Assembly (NCBI GenBank): GCA_965225625.1
Contig: CBDDBH010000023.1
Location: forward strand, 1-64,000
Length of the DNA: 64,000 nt
DNA from: CBDDBH01 sp965225625
GTDB lineage: Bacteria > Pseudomonadota > Gammaproteobacteria > JADZEE01
Reading direction: 5' to 3'
Under the pieces are notes generated by a model. It did no database searches and was not told the origin of the DNA. It was given only the letters and a program-made list of their open reading frames with translations. A program made the position numbers and the translations under genes. Shown here piece after piece: positions 54,471-62,894 of the stretch; the stretch's first letter is position 1; each line of letters starts with the position of its first letter.

Positions 54471-55637
54471 ATGGCCAACCAGGAATCGGGATCGATACAG
54501 AAATGGCTGATACCCTCGAGCATAGCTGCGTACAGCCTTGCGACCCTGAGCTGGTGGGCACAGCCCGAGTTGTTTCATGCGCTGTTACGGGGTTTGGCGT
54601 TCAACGAATCAGCCGCCGGTTACATCGTTGCGATTGAAATCTGCGCGATCGCCGTCACCTCGTTTATCCTCGCGCCGCGGATCGGTGTTTTGCCGTTACG
54701 GACTGTGTGTGTTGCCGGTGCGCTCGTTGCTGTTGCGGGCCACGGGATCTCCATTTATCTGGATAATTTTGCCACCCTGCTTTTGGTACGGGGACTGACC
54801 GGAGTCGGTGAAGGTTGCGCCTTGGCGATTGCCAATGCCCTGATCGCCACGACCGCCTATCCGGAAAGAGAGTACGGCAAGATGAACATGATCGGCGTGG
54901 CGATCGGCGGCTTGTTCCTCGCCGCTATTCCCGTACTTGAAATCCGCTATGCGCATGTAGGTGTCTTCGCAGGATTGGTGATCGTTAATCTGGCTCTCCT
55001 ACCACTGCTGCTTCTTCTGCCCAGCCGTGAAGCGCCTGAGATATCTTCGGTCCAGCTTGTTAGTCACCGAAGGGCCGCAGCAACCCTGTTATGGTTTTCT
55101 ACATTACTTTGGGCCACCGCTATCGCCGCAGTGTGGCCGTTTATGGTGGTCTTGGGTTTACGCGCGGACTTAAATCCACAAACGGTTGGGATCGTGATAG
55201 GTGTAATAAGTCTTGCGTCAGTGTTCAGCTCAGGGCTCGCTTCATGGCTCAATACGCGATTCGGCCGTTTGCGACCCCTCCTGATCGGAATGGCGGTCCA
55301 AGCAACTGCGGTGTTTTCGCTGGTACATAGTACAACGGCGGTAGTCTTTATGGTGGCGACTGCATTTATGGCGGGCGGGATTTACTTTAATTTTACGTAT
55401 CTGCTTGGTCTTGGTGCGGCGCTCGATCAACGGGGAGGCTGCTCAGCTGGTGTAGCCGGTATGTTTGTGCTGGCAGGAGGGATTGGCCCGGCTGTTGGTG
55501 GAATGGTGATCGAATGGACAGGTGGTTATGGCGCTATGGGTTGGATTGTGATTGTCTCCGTTGTTGTGGCATTTGCAATCATTAGCTATATCGATGGGCT
55601 AGCATCAAAGCCGTTGAATACAGTTGCGACCGTCTAA
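54471..55637 (+). CDS. MFS transporter (third close paralogue)
   Basis: About 388 residues from ATG 54471 (a GTG at 54468 is directly before it). It matches 49945 closely, including the WWAQPELFHALLRGLA and LVRGLTGVGEGCALAIANALIATTA segments. The three close MFS genes (34340, 49945, 54471) look like recent duplications; each sits next to a Rieske, MetE-like or dehalogenase gene. It follows the SnoaL-like gene by 132 bases and is followed by an NmrA-like gene. Confidence 0.9.
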   Translation: MANQESGSIQKWLIPSSIAAYSLATLSWWAQPELFHALLRGLAFNESAAGYIVAIEICAIAVTSFILAPRIGVLPLRTVCVAGALVAVAGHGISIYLDNFATLLLVRGLTGVGEGCALAIANALIATTAYPEREYGKMNMIGVAIGGLFLAAIPVLEIRYAHVGVFAGLVIVNLALLPLLLLLPSREAPEISSVQLVSHRRAAATLLWFSTLLWATAIAAVWPFMVVLGLRADLNPQTVGIVIGVISLASVFSSGLASWLNTRFGRLRPLLIGMAVQATAVFSLVHSTTAVVFMVATAFMAGGIYFNFTYLLGLGAALDQRGGCSAGVAGMFVLAGGIGPAVGGMVIEWTGGYGAMGWIVIVSVVVAFAIISYIDGLASKPLNTVATV

Positions 55638-55732
55638 TGTTGGAAATAGTAAGTGTTTGAATCCCAGGCAAATAGAATGACTAATTCACTGATTTCTTCT
55701 GCAAGTGTTATCAAAGGGGGAGGTCCGAACTG

Positions 55733-56635
55733 ATGAGAATTGCAATATCAACACCTACGGGACAGATCGGTAACCAGATAACCAAGCAACTATTAGAGCA
55801 GGGTGAGCACAACCTTATCTTGTTAGCTCGTGAACCGGCTAAGCTCGATAATGAGAGGGCGATGGGCGCAACGGTTGTGAAAGCAGACTTAACAAATGGG
55901 GCTACCTTCGTAGGGCCTTTGACAGACGCTGATGCTTTCTTCTTTCTAATTCCTCAAATAAATTACTTGGGGAAAGAGCGTGAGATATTTAACCAGATTG
56001 CAACAAACGTTGCGCAGGCGATAAACCAATCTAACGTGTCTCGTATTGTTTTTTTATCTTCGCTAGGTGCGCATCATTCCGAAGGGACCGGAGGCATATT
56101 GGGTCTGCATGATGCTGAGCAGATTCTGCGCGGCTTAAAAGCAGACATCACGATTTTGAGGCCGGGTTATTTTATGGAGAACTGTCTATGGTATATCGAT
56201 TCCATCCTTAAAGAGGGTGCTATAAAGCAACCCATTTCCGGTTCTGCAAAAATGAGCTTTATTGCAACCAGGGATATAGCGACCAAGGCGGTCGAATTAC
56301 TAACGGATACCAGCTGGAAAGGTATTCATATACGGGAAATTGTTGGGCCCGTTATGACATTTGATGAAGTCGCGACCACAATTGGGAAAGAATGTGGCCG
56401 GGATGTGCGACACGTTAAATTGACAGCTACGCAAGTCATGGCCCAAGTGGAAGCCGGGACGGTTGGTTTTCATGCGGATTACGTACCGGAATATATTGAT
56501 TCGTTCGAGTGCATGGAAAAGGGTCTGCTTTGCCCTGAATTCCCGGAATCAGCGGAGAAAATTAGTTTGACCAGCCTGGCTGAGTTTGCCAGGACGGAAC
56601 TTGTTCCGCTTTTTGACAAGTCAGCTAAGTGCTAA
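55733..56635 (+). CDS. NmrA-like NAD(P)-binding protein (atypical SDR)
   Basis: 300 residues. The N-terminal Rossmann motif IAISTPTGQIGNQITKQLLEQG has the TGxxG pattern, followed by VVKADLTNG, IVFLSSLGAHHSEG and TILRPGYFMENCLWY, all typical of NmrA/quinone-reductase-2-like proteins. Members act as redox-sensing regulators or NADPH-dependent reductases. The lower GC codon use suggests an origin different from its neighbours. It ends about 70 bases from the convergent amine oxidase stop. Confidence 0.85.
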   Translation: MRIAISTPTGQIGNQITKQLLEQGEHNLILLAREPAKLDNERAMGATVVKADLTNGATFVGPLTDADAFFFLIPQINYLGKEREIFNQIATNVAQAINQSNVSRIVFLSSLGAHHSEGTGGILGLHDAEQILRGLKADITILRPGYFMENCLWYIDSILKEGAIKQPISGSAKMSFIATRDIATKAVELLTDTSWKGIHIREIVGPVMTFDEVATTIGKECGRDVRHVKLTATQVMAQVEAGTVGFHADYVPEYIDSFECMEKGLLCPEFPESAEKISLTSLAEFARTELVPLFDKSAKC

Positions 56636-56707
56636 ACAATTAGCCACACTATTTTCTCGCAGCAGCGCGATGGCGAAGATCGAGCTGCTAGTGTGTTGGC
56701 GTTGGCT

Positions 56708-58189
56708 TCAAGTCAGCTCTCTTGCCACCTGCCTACCGATTTTCAACCCACTCTCAATAGCACCATCCATCCAGCCCCGCATTCCATCTGCGATATCTGC
56801 GCCGGCAAAAAACAATCGCCCTTCCCGCTGCTGCAAGGCCGGCAAGTATTTTGACGATTGCATCGGCTTATACCAGCTCCAGTTACCTTTAGAATATGGA
56901 TCTATATTCCAGTCATAGCTGTACGACTGCAAAACCTTCGGCTTCGGAAACCACTGTTTCAATGCCTCTTCGATAGCAGCATCATCATTAACATCCACTC
57001 GCTCATGGCTAGGACCAAAAGCCTTGAAAGTACTGTGATCGCGTGACTGGTGTGCTGTATAAATCCAGGTAAACGGCGCACTGTCTGGAGCCATTGCATT
57101 CAGTTTCTTATATTGCCCTTCAAGCTCCATATAGACCGTAAAACCGGAAGCTGCGTGCCGCTCCCGGGACATCTCCATCTTTGCCGGGTTGAGCTCGGGG
57201 GAAAAATCAATGTCTGACAGTACATTAACCGGCACCGCGACGATTACCGCCCGCGCTGTTACAGAATCTCCTGACTCCGTTGTGACAGTCGCCTTACTCT
57301 CTTCCTGCTTAACGCTTGCGACAGCTGTACCCAGCTCAATCGTAGCATTGGAGTCAGCAGCGATGGCTTCAGGGAGCGCCGCTGCACCTTCTTTAATGTG
57401 ATAAGACGCCATATCGAAAAACGAGAGGTAGCTGGAATGATGTTGAGCCCACCAGCGAAGCATATCGACAAAACCCGCATTCTTTAAATCGCTACTGCAG
57501 GCTGAACTGAGTTGGGAGCTGAGTAGATCGAGTTGAACCTGGGTTAACCCTTGCATTTCATCGACGCGATCCTGCAATGACATTTTGTCGAGGTGCTTGT
57601 ATTTATCGCTAATAACTGAAGCCTCGAACGGTCTCGGGTATGCATTCCTTGCATCCTGACAATATTCTTCAAATACCGCCTGGTACAGTGCATCAAATTC
57701 AGCCCCATCGCCCCGGGTCAACTTCCCGTCTGCCAACCAAAGTAGTTCTTCGGCCTCGTAAGTTCCCTCGTTACTCTCTAGGGAAAGACCATACCGTGTT
57801 AGCTCAGACCACATATAAGGGTGCCCCCAATAGGTCCAGGTACCACCCAGATCTGCTTTTCGTCCGGCAAATGTTGAGGTAAAAACCCGCCCACCGACGC
57901 GGTTCCTGGCCTCCAGAACCAACGTCTTCAGTCCGCTGTGACTGGCTTCTCTAGCGGCAGTGACTCCCGCATTTCCAGCGCCGATAATGACCACATCGTA
58001 GTCTGTGGATGTAGCGGATCTTAATGAGCCATCAGAAGCTGCTGTTGCCTCGGACTGGCCTGCAAATGACTGCGTTTGCGCGAGAAGACCTGCACCAGCA
58101 ATGACACCAGCCGACTTCAAAAAATCCCGGCGGCCCTCTTTAATGCTTGAGTTTGCGTGAGGCCCGGAACATTTGGTTTTAGTGCTCAT
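56708..58189 (-). CDS. Tat-exported flavin amine oxidase (third paralogue)
   Basis: 493 residues. Tat signal GRRDFLKSAG; FAD motif VVIIGAGNAGVTAARE with LEARNRVGGRVFTS; C terminus GRLFFAGADIADGMRGWMDGAIESG. It is the closest relative of 43727-45208. GGGAGG lies 9 bases before ATG 58189. The type-2 promoter at 58275-58248 is directly upstream, the same as for the Rieske gene at 41973. It is divergent from the Rieske gene at 58595, and the two share the duplicated regulatory region. Confidence 0.92.
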   Translation of the reverse strand: MSTKTKCSGPHANSSIKEGRRDFLKSAGVIAGAGLLAQTQSFAGQSEATAASDGSLRSATSTDYDVVIIGAGNAGVTAAREASHSGLKTLVLEARNRVGGRVFTSTFAGRKADLGGTWTYWGHPYMWSELTRYGLSLESNEGTYEAEELLWLADGKLTRGDGAEFDALYQAVFEEYCQDARNAYPRPFEASVISDKYKHLDKMSLQDRVDEMQGLTQVQLDLLSSQLSSACSSDLKNAGFVDMLRWWAQHHSSYLSFFDMASYHIKEGAAALPEAIAADSNATIELGTAVASVKQEESKATVTTESGDSVTARAVIVAVPVNVLSDIDFSPELNPAKMEMSRERHAASGFTVYMELEGQYKKLNAMAPDSAPFTWIYTAHQSRDHSTFKAFGPSHERVDVNDDAAIEEALKQWFPKPKVLQSYSYDWNIDPYSKGNWSWYKPMQSSKYLPALQQREGRLFFAGADIADGMRGWMDGAIESGLKIGRQVARELT

Positions 58190-58247
58190 GATACGAAACC
58201 TCCCACATGGCTATTGACTGGTGCACGTCACTCAGTTCGCACGCACT

Positions 58248-58275
58248 AATTTATACATATGTATCAAAAAGTCAA
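58248..58275 (-). promoter_or_regulatory. Type-2 promoter/operator upstream of the amine oxidase
   Basis: On the minus strand TTGACT (58275-58270), a 16-base spacer and TAAATT (58253-58248). The dyad ATACATATGTAT at 58253-58264 is a perfect 12-bp palindrome. The whole 28-base segment differs from 41848-41875 at about three positions. Confidence 0.75.
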
Positions 58276-58391
58276 CAAAAAACCATGTTTGCCCCAAGGC
58301 GGGGTTAACGCTTATGCGTGGTCACTCGAAACATAATAAAAATAAGGGGATTAGACCTAAAAACCGTATAATTTTCGAAGCTTTCGAACTA

Positions 58392-58590
58392 TGGACTAGG
58401 CCGTCGGTCGTCGGTCGTCGAAAAAATGACTTGAATTTTTATCCATTTGTATAATAATATGCTTTTGGGTTACGGCGAACCTCCGCTGCAGCGGAGAGCT
58501 GACGGAACTTGATTTAAGAGTCAGGCAAGTGGGAGTGGCAACCCCCACTGAGTCCATGTGGCCCTGGTGCCAACAGATCGACCATTGGGA
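58392..58590 (+). promoter_or_regulatory. Conserved upstream region and promoter of the Rieske gene at 58595
   Basis: The reverse complement of this stretch matches 41541-41740. TATAAT at 58450-58455 with an ATGACT -35-like box at 58426-58431 (18-base spacer) faces the Rieske gene. A run of GTCG-type repeats lies at 58402-58420. Because the matching part of the first copy is clearly non-coding, the in-frame stretch 58529-58594 here is taken as leader and not as coding sequence. Confidence 0.65.
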
Positions 58591-58594
58591 GTGG

Positions 58595-59857
58595 ATGGCG
58601 ATGTATATAAAGTCAGTTGGGGCCGATGCGAGTGACATTATCGATCGTCAGAAACCAACGTGCTCGCACGAGCAAGCGATGTATTGTGACCCACAGATAT
58701 TTCAGCTGGATCTGGAGCATGTGATCGCGAAGCAGTGGCAGTTGGTCGATCATGAATCCCGTATCCCCCATCGTGGTGATTATTTTCTATTCGAAGTCGG
58801 CGACGAATCCATCATCATCATTCGCGGGCAGGACGACACGGTCTACGCCCACTACAACGTCTGCCGCCATCGCGGGTCCCGGATCTGCCTGGAGAAAGAG
58901 GGCAAAGCAAACCTCATGGTGTGCCCGTACCATTCCTGGAGCTATCGTCAGGACGGGACATTGGCGAATGCCCCTTATATGGCCGAGGATTTCGACGGCG
59001 CAAGTGTGGCATTGAAATCATGTCACGTACGGATTTGTGAAGGCCTGATATTCATATGTCTGGCCGAAAACCCACCGGATTTTCACGCGAATATCGAGGG
59101 GCTTGAACCGTTCTTCAAATTGCACGGAACAGCAAGCTGTAAGATCGCTTACCGTCATACTTTTGATACCTTGGCGAATTGGAAGTTGGTGGTCGAGAAT
59201 TATATCGAGTGCTACCACTGTCTAGCAGCGCACCCGGAACTTTGCAGTTTGCGCACGCAGGAATTGATCGTCAATTTCGGCGCGGGGCCTGCTTCCAGTG
59301 ATGCTGATGCGGCTGGGGGTTCTCCCGAGATGAAAGCTTTTGAGGAACGGGCCACAGCGTTGGGGCAATTGCCGCCGGAAGTTGATGATACGCATGGTCA
59401 TCAATGGTTTCGTTTTGGTCACCGTGCCTGGTTCAGAGACGGCGTAATGAGCGAGTCAGAGGACGGCCAACCGATGGCGCCGTTATTGAAGGGTTATAAA
59501 GATCGTGACATGGGCTATTGCGGCGTAGGGATCAACCCGGTGAGCCACATGTTGGCAACCAATGATGCGGTGTTTTTGTTTCGGTTTACACCTAGGGCGC
59601 CCACTAAAACTGATGCGGAAATCATCTGGTTGGTAAATGCCGATGCGCAGGAAGGCAAGGACTACGACTTGGAAAGGTTGACCTGGATGTGGCGCACCAC
59701 AGCTAAGCAGGATCTAACCATTACGCAGAATAATCAACTGGGAATTAATTCCCGAGCCTATGTGCCGCATCAACATTCATTGATGGAGTCGAACGTAACA
59801 GAGTTCTGCCGATGGTATTTGGAGAACCTGAGAGACGGTGTCTGTTCTAAAACGTAA
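58595..59857 (+). CDS. Rieske non-haem iron oxygenase, alpha subunit (ECYHC subgroup)
   Basis: About 420 residues from ATG 58595 (or 58601). Rieske motif CRHRGSRICLEKEG with CPYHSWSYRQDG, iron motif IECYHCLAAHPELC, and C-terminal KQDLTITQNNQLGINSRAYV. It is the nearest relative of 40068-41318. The open frame extends to 58529, but that part lies in the conserved leader. It is followed by a diaminopentanoate-dehydrogenase-like gene after 42 bases, then TetR, an arrangement parallel to 16656/15567. Confidence 0.92.
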   Translation: MAMYIKSVGADASDIIDRQKPTCSHEQAMYCDPQIFQLDLEHVIAKQWQLVDHESRIPHRGDYFLFEVGDESIIIIRGQDDTVYAHYNVCRHRGSRICLEKEGKANLMVCPYHSWSYRQDGTLANAPYMAEDFDGASVALKSCHVRICEGLIFICLAENPPDFHANIEGLEPFFKLHGTASCKIAYRHTFDTLANWKLVVENYIECYHCLAAHPELCSLRTQELIVNFGAGPASSDADAAGGSPEMKAFEERATALGQLPPEVDDTHGHQWFRFGHRAWFRDGVMSESEDGQPMAPLLKGYKDRDMGYCGVGINPVSHMLATNDAVFLFRFTPRAPTKTDAEIIWLVNADAQEGKDYDLERLTWMWRTTAKQDLTITQNNQLGINSRAYVPHQHSLMESNVTEFCRWYLENLRDGVCSKT

Positions 59858-59899
59858 AGCCCGCACTAGCGGTGTAGTTCAGGTAATCGAGGGTAAGTC

Positions 59900-60934
59900 A
59901 TGAAGAAGATTAGAGCGATCGTAATCGGCGTTGGCCAGATGGGTAAATTCATCACCAAGTTGATGACGGAAAAAGGCGTCGAAATCGTAGGTGCGGTAAA
60001 TGTGAAGCGGCACATTGGCGAGGACCTTGGTAGCGTGTGCGGACTCAATGAGCCGCTCGGTGTAGAAATAACTGATGACCTTGAGAGTCTCATTAGCGCC
60101 GAGCCGGGTATAGACATCGCCGTGCACGCAGCCTGTAGCTACATGGACGGACTATATGCTGATGCCCGACGCTGCCTGGAACAGGGCATCAACGTTCTCA
60201 CGATTACCGAGGGCGCCTTCTACCCGTGGACCTATGACCCTGAGACGGCGACAGAACTCGACAAAGTCGCAAAAGCACACAATGTAACCCTGACGGCGAG
60301 CGGCGTTCAGGATGTTTATTGGGTAAATCTGATCGCGATGCTGACCGCCGGTAGCCACCGCATAGATACACTCGAGGCCGAATGCGTTGCCAACTTCGAC
60401 GGTTTTGGACCGGCCCTGCTGAATAACCTGCCTTTAGGAATTACGCCTGAGCAATTTCTTGCCTCAGCGCCACCGGCCGGGCAAAAACCGCCACCATCCA
60501 CCGTAGGTATGGGTATGGAGGCATTAATCTCCGCGCTGGACATGAACATCAAAAGCATCGATATCGGTGTCGAGCCGGTTACCAGCGATTCGGATGTTCA
60601 CTGTAACGGCCTTGACAGAGTACTCAAGGCTGGTGAAGTCATTGGAGTCAATGAAAAAATCGAGATTGTGACCGTCGAAGGACCAAAATTCCGCGCTGAC
60701 TTTACGGCCAAAATCTTCGGCGAGGAGGATGTCGAAACCAATATATGGAACATCAAGGGCGTGCCGAATATACATATGCAACAGGATAATTTTCCCGGGT
60801 GGGAGATTACCTGTACCACGGTGGTTAATCGCATTCCGGATATATTGAACGCCGAACCCGGGTTTATAACAGCGGAAAAGTTGGCACCTTCTAAATACAG
60901 AGCATTGCCGATGGAGCATTACGTCAAGGTCTGA
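59900..60934 (+). CDS. NAD(P)-binding protein, 2,4-diaminopentanoate dehydrogenase/DapB-like (second paralogue)
   Basis: 344 residues, with GAGGGT upstream of the ATG. The Rossmann motif VIGVGQMGKFITKLM, NVLTITEGAFYPWTYD, ASGVQDVYWVN and NRIPDILNAEPGFITAEKL are shared with 15567-16598. It directly follows an ECYHC-type Rieske gene, as the first paralogue does. A consistent Rieske-dehydrogenase pair suggests two successive steps, for example hydroxylation near an amine followed by oxidation. The true substrate is unknown. Confidence 0.8.
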   Translation: MKKIRAIVIGVGQMGKFITKLMTEKGVEIVGAVNVKRHIGEDLGSVCGLNEPLGVEITDDLESLISAEPGIDIAVHAACSYMDGLYADARRCLEQGINVLTITEGAFYPWTYDPETATELDKVAKAHNVTLTASGVQDVYWVNLIAMLTAGSHRIDTLEAECVANFDGFGPALLNNLPLGITPEQFLASAPPAGQKPPPSTVGMGMEALISALDMNIKSIDIGVEPVTSDSDVHCNGLDRVLKAGEVIGVNEKIEIVTVEGPKFRADFTAKIFGEEDVETNIWNIKGVPNIHMQQDNFPGWEITCTTVVNRIPDILNAEPGFITAEKLAPSKYRALPMEHYVKV

Positions 60935-60985
60935 AAATGTGTAACACGATAGCACTGCCTGACCGCTTGGTAGGAGACTGGTTGA

Positions 60986-61711
60986 ATGTCATCGAAAGTA
61001 TCCACTGCCGACGAACTTGATAAAGTTTCAAATGTTATTGGCTTGCGAGGCGGCACGGCCATACATAACAAAGGGCGCGAGCGCGTCAATCAGATTCTCG
61101 ATGCGTCTGCACGATTGTTTGCACGCGAGGGGCTTGCAATTTTCAGTGTGAGAAAGGTCAGCTCTGTCTTGGGCTTAAACACTCGAAACGTCCAATACTA
61201 TTTTCCGACAAAGAAGCATTTGTTGATATCCACAGTGCAATACGTATTTACCATCTTCGCGGAGGAGATCGATGAATTTATGAAGTTGCCGGGGCGCTCC
61301 CCACAGGAGCGCTTCATATCCTACGTGGATTACCTACTAGAAAGCATCCGCGATCCCTTGGTTCGAGGTTTCCTGCTACATACGTGGTCGGCGTCCGCCT
61401 CAGACGGCGATGTGGCCGATATGCTGGGAGCCGTAAACGGAAACTACCGAAAGCATTTGGCGGAGCTGATGAAGCCGCTGAATCCGTCACTGGATGAAGG
61501 TGAGAGATGGCGCCGAGCTGCTATTCTTCAGGCTATCATCGATGGCCTGATTCTGACTGTTGGGCCCGGTGGTAAGACCCCTGCGGATATTATCGGCGTT
61601 GAAAAATCCGTCAAAGCTCAGGCGTTAAAGCTCGCGTCAGAAATCAACCTTGAAGTGCAGGAATCATCAGCTCCGGATTCATTGCCAAAACGCTTCGCTG
61701 CCAGGCAATGA
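60986..61711 (+). CDS. TetR-family transcriptional regulator
   Basis: 241 residues. The N-terminal helix-turn-helix is clear: ILDASARLFAREGLAIFSV, then RKVSSVLGLNTRNVQYYFPTKKHLL (about residues 34-80). The C-terminal ligand-binding part contains YVDYLLESIRDPLVRGFLLHTW. TAGGAG lies upstream of the ATG. It is the only TetR protein of the window and follows the Rieske/dehydrogenase pair by 51 bases. It is the best local candidate for binding the type-2 dyad ATACATnnGTAT. Confidence 0.88.
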   Translation: MSSKVSTADELDKVSNVIGLRGGTAIHNKGRERVNQILDASARLFAREGLAIFSVRKVSSVLGLNTRNVQYYFPTKKHLLISTVQYVFTIFAEEIDEFMKLPGRSPQERFISYVDYLLESIRDPLVRGFLLHTWSASASDGDVADMLGAVNGNYRKHLAELMKPLNPSLDEGERWRRAAILQAIIDGLILTVGPGGKTPADIIGVEKSVKAQALKLASEINLEVQESSAPDSLPKRFAARQ

Positions 61712-61747
61712 GTCTGATAAACCTCTATTTCTAATCTGTATTCAGAG

Positions 61748-61996
61748 ATGAACAAGTACATCACGTATCCTCGGGTGGAAGGCACCGCATCACGTCAGGC
61801 ACACGCGGATCTGCCGGAGGGAATCTACGAGCGCGAGATGAGCAAGGAGGGTTTCTTCGGCCCCGCCGCATTTGTATATCACAAACATCCTCCTACGGGT
61901 TGGACTGAGTTCGCAGGGCCGCTGATGCCGAGGGCCTCGGGCAAAAATCGAAATTCACTTTCTGCCGCGTATCGCGGGGCGGCTAAAGTATTGTAG
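61748..61996 (+). pseudogene. Homogentisate 1,2-dioxygenase-like fragment (N-terminal)
   Basis: 82 residues. The segment REMSKEGFFGPAAFVYHKHP, followed by PTGWTEFAGPLMPRA, matches the N-terminal part of homogentisate dioxygenase-like proteins (normally about 400 residues). It stops after a further 20 unrelated residues. It is therefore a truncated remnant. The catalytic iron ligands, which lie near the C terminus of the family, are absent. It points to past aromatic ring cleavage via a homogentisate-like compound. Confidence 0.65.
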
Positions 61997-62038
61997 ATAA
62001 ATTATTTTCATATTTATTAATTAGAACGAGGAGTTGTC

Positions 62039-62620
62039 ATGAACGAGATAGTTTACAAGGTAGGGGGTGATTTTCCGGAGATTAATACATTCGAGATCGC
62101 CAAGTTTAAACCCCCACGCGAGGGTGAGAAGTTAGTATTCGATCTCAATGTTGCCGCTGAAGCGGTCGAAGGCCAGATAAAACGAGCACAGGTTAGACCT
62201 AACCTTGCTACCTGGAGTAATTTTTCTATCACCTGTGATGAAGGAACGGCATTTCTTGGCACAGACTCTGCGCCTGCACCGCTATGCTATTTTAGTTGCG
62301 GCATAGCATTTTGCCTGTTATCCCACGTTAGCGAGTTTATCCGCATTTATGATTTGGCCATTACTTCGGCAAAAGTAGAGCTGCGGCAGCGGTTTGAAAG
62401 TACGCCAGATGATCCTGAAGCATGGAAAAATGAGGGACTGGAAAGCCGTTGCCTGCTTCTAGAGATGCATCTGATCCTTGAAGGAGATGAGCCGGAAGAT
62501 ATCTTAAAAAAATTGCATCGCACTTGTATACAGGGGTGCATTGCAACTCAAGCTGTCGTTCAACCGACTCCACTCGAAGATCACTTACACGTTAATGGTA
62601 TAGAAATTGTGACTGACTGA
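62039..62620 (+). CDS. OsmC-like family protein
   Basis: 193 residues. The middle part PAPLCYFSCGIAFCLLSHVSEF, followed by helices and the C-terminal CIATQAVVQPTPLEDHLHV, resembles OsmC/Ohr-type proteins, which use two cysteines to reduce organic peroxides. The two candidates are Cys83-90 and Cys near 175. An ACGAGG site lies upstream of the ATG. Its role could be protection from peroxides made by oxygenases and amine oxidases. The assignment is by general pattern and not firm. Confidence 0.5.
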   Translation: MNEIVYKVGGDFPEINTFEIAKFKPPREGEKLVFDLNVAAEAVEGQIKRAQVRPNLATWSNFSITCDEGTAFLGTDSAPAPLCYFSCGIAFCLLSHVSEFIRIYDLAITSAKVELRQRFESTPDDPEAWKNEGLESRCLLLEMHLILEGDEPEDILKKLHRTCIQGCIATQAVVQPTPLEDHLHVNGIEIVTD

Positions 62621-62750
62621 ATGCGGAATGCATTTACCGCGCGAGAATGGTCAATCCAGAACCTGTTTCAGCGATGATATCGAGCAAGATTGTTTTTGTT
62701 GTGGCTTGTTCTCTTTATCAGCGAGCGAGTGTTTACGCTCAGCAATATGA

Positions 62751-62882
62751 ACGGCGCATGAGCATCCATGGGGTGATCTGGCCTGGCTATTCTGTACCTC
62801 GGGCACCACGGGGCGGCCTAAAGGCGTGATGTTGTCGCACCGTAACCTGGTCGCCATGTCACTACGCAAGTTTGCCCAATGA
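62751..62882 (+). pseudogene. Acyl-CoA synthetase/AMP-ligase fragment
   Basis: A short frame reads HPWGDLAWLFCTSGTTGRPK, then GVMLSHRNLVAMSLRKFAQ, and stops at TGA 62880-62882. TSGTTGRPKG is the P-loop-like signature of adenylate-forming enzymes. The frame has no start, as a TGA lies just before 62751, and no other part of the roughly 500-residue protein was found. It is a remnant of a degraded gene. It was not evident from long frames alone. Confidence 0.75.
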
Positions 62883-62894
62883 GCCCGTTCGCGC

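Noticed and set aside
58529..58594. Extra N-terminal 22 residues of the Rieske gene at 58595
   Set aside because: The DNA here matches a region near 41541-41620 that is clearly non-coding, so it is treated as leader.
40068..59857. Invertible 17-kb segment bounded by inverted Rieske genes
   Set aside because: The two Rieske proteins are related but differ too much by eye for long identical DNA; only the short control region is strongly shared. No evidence of inversion was seen.
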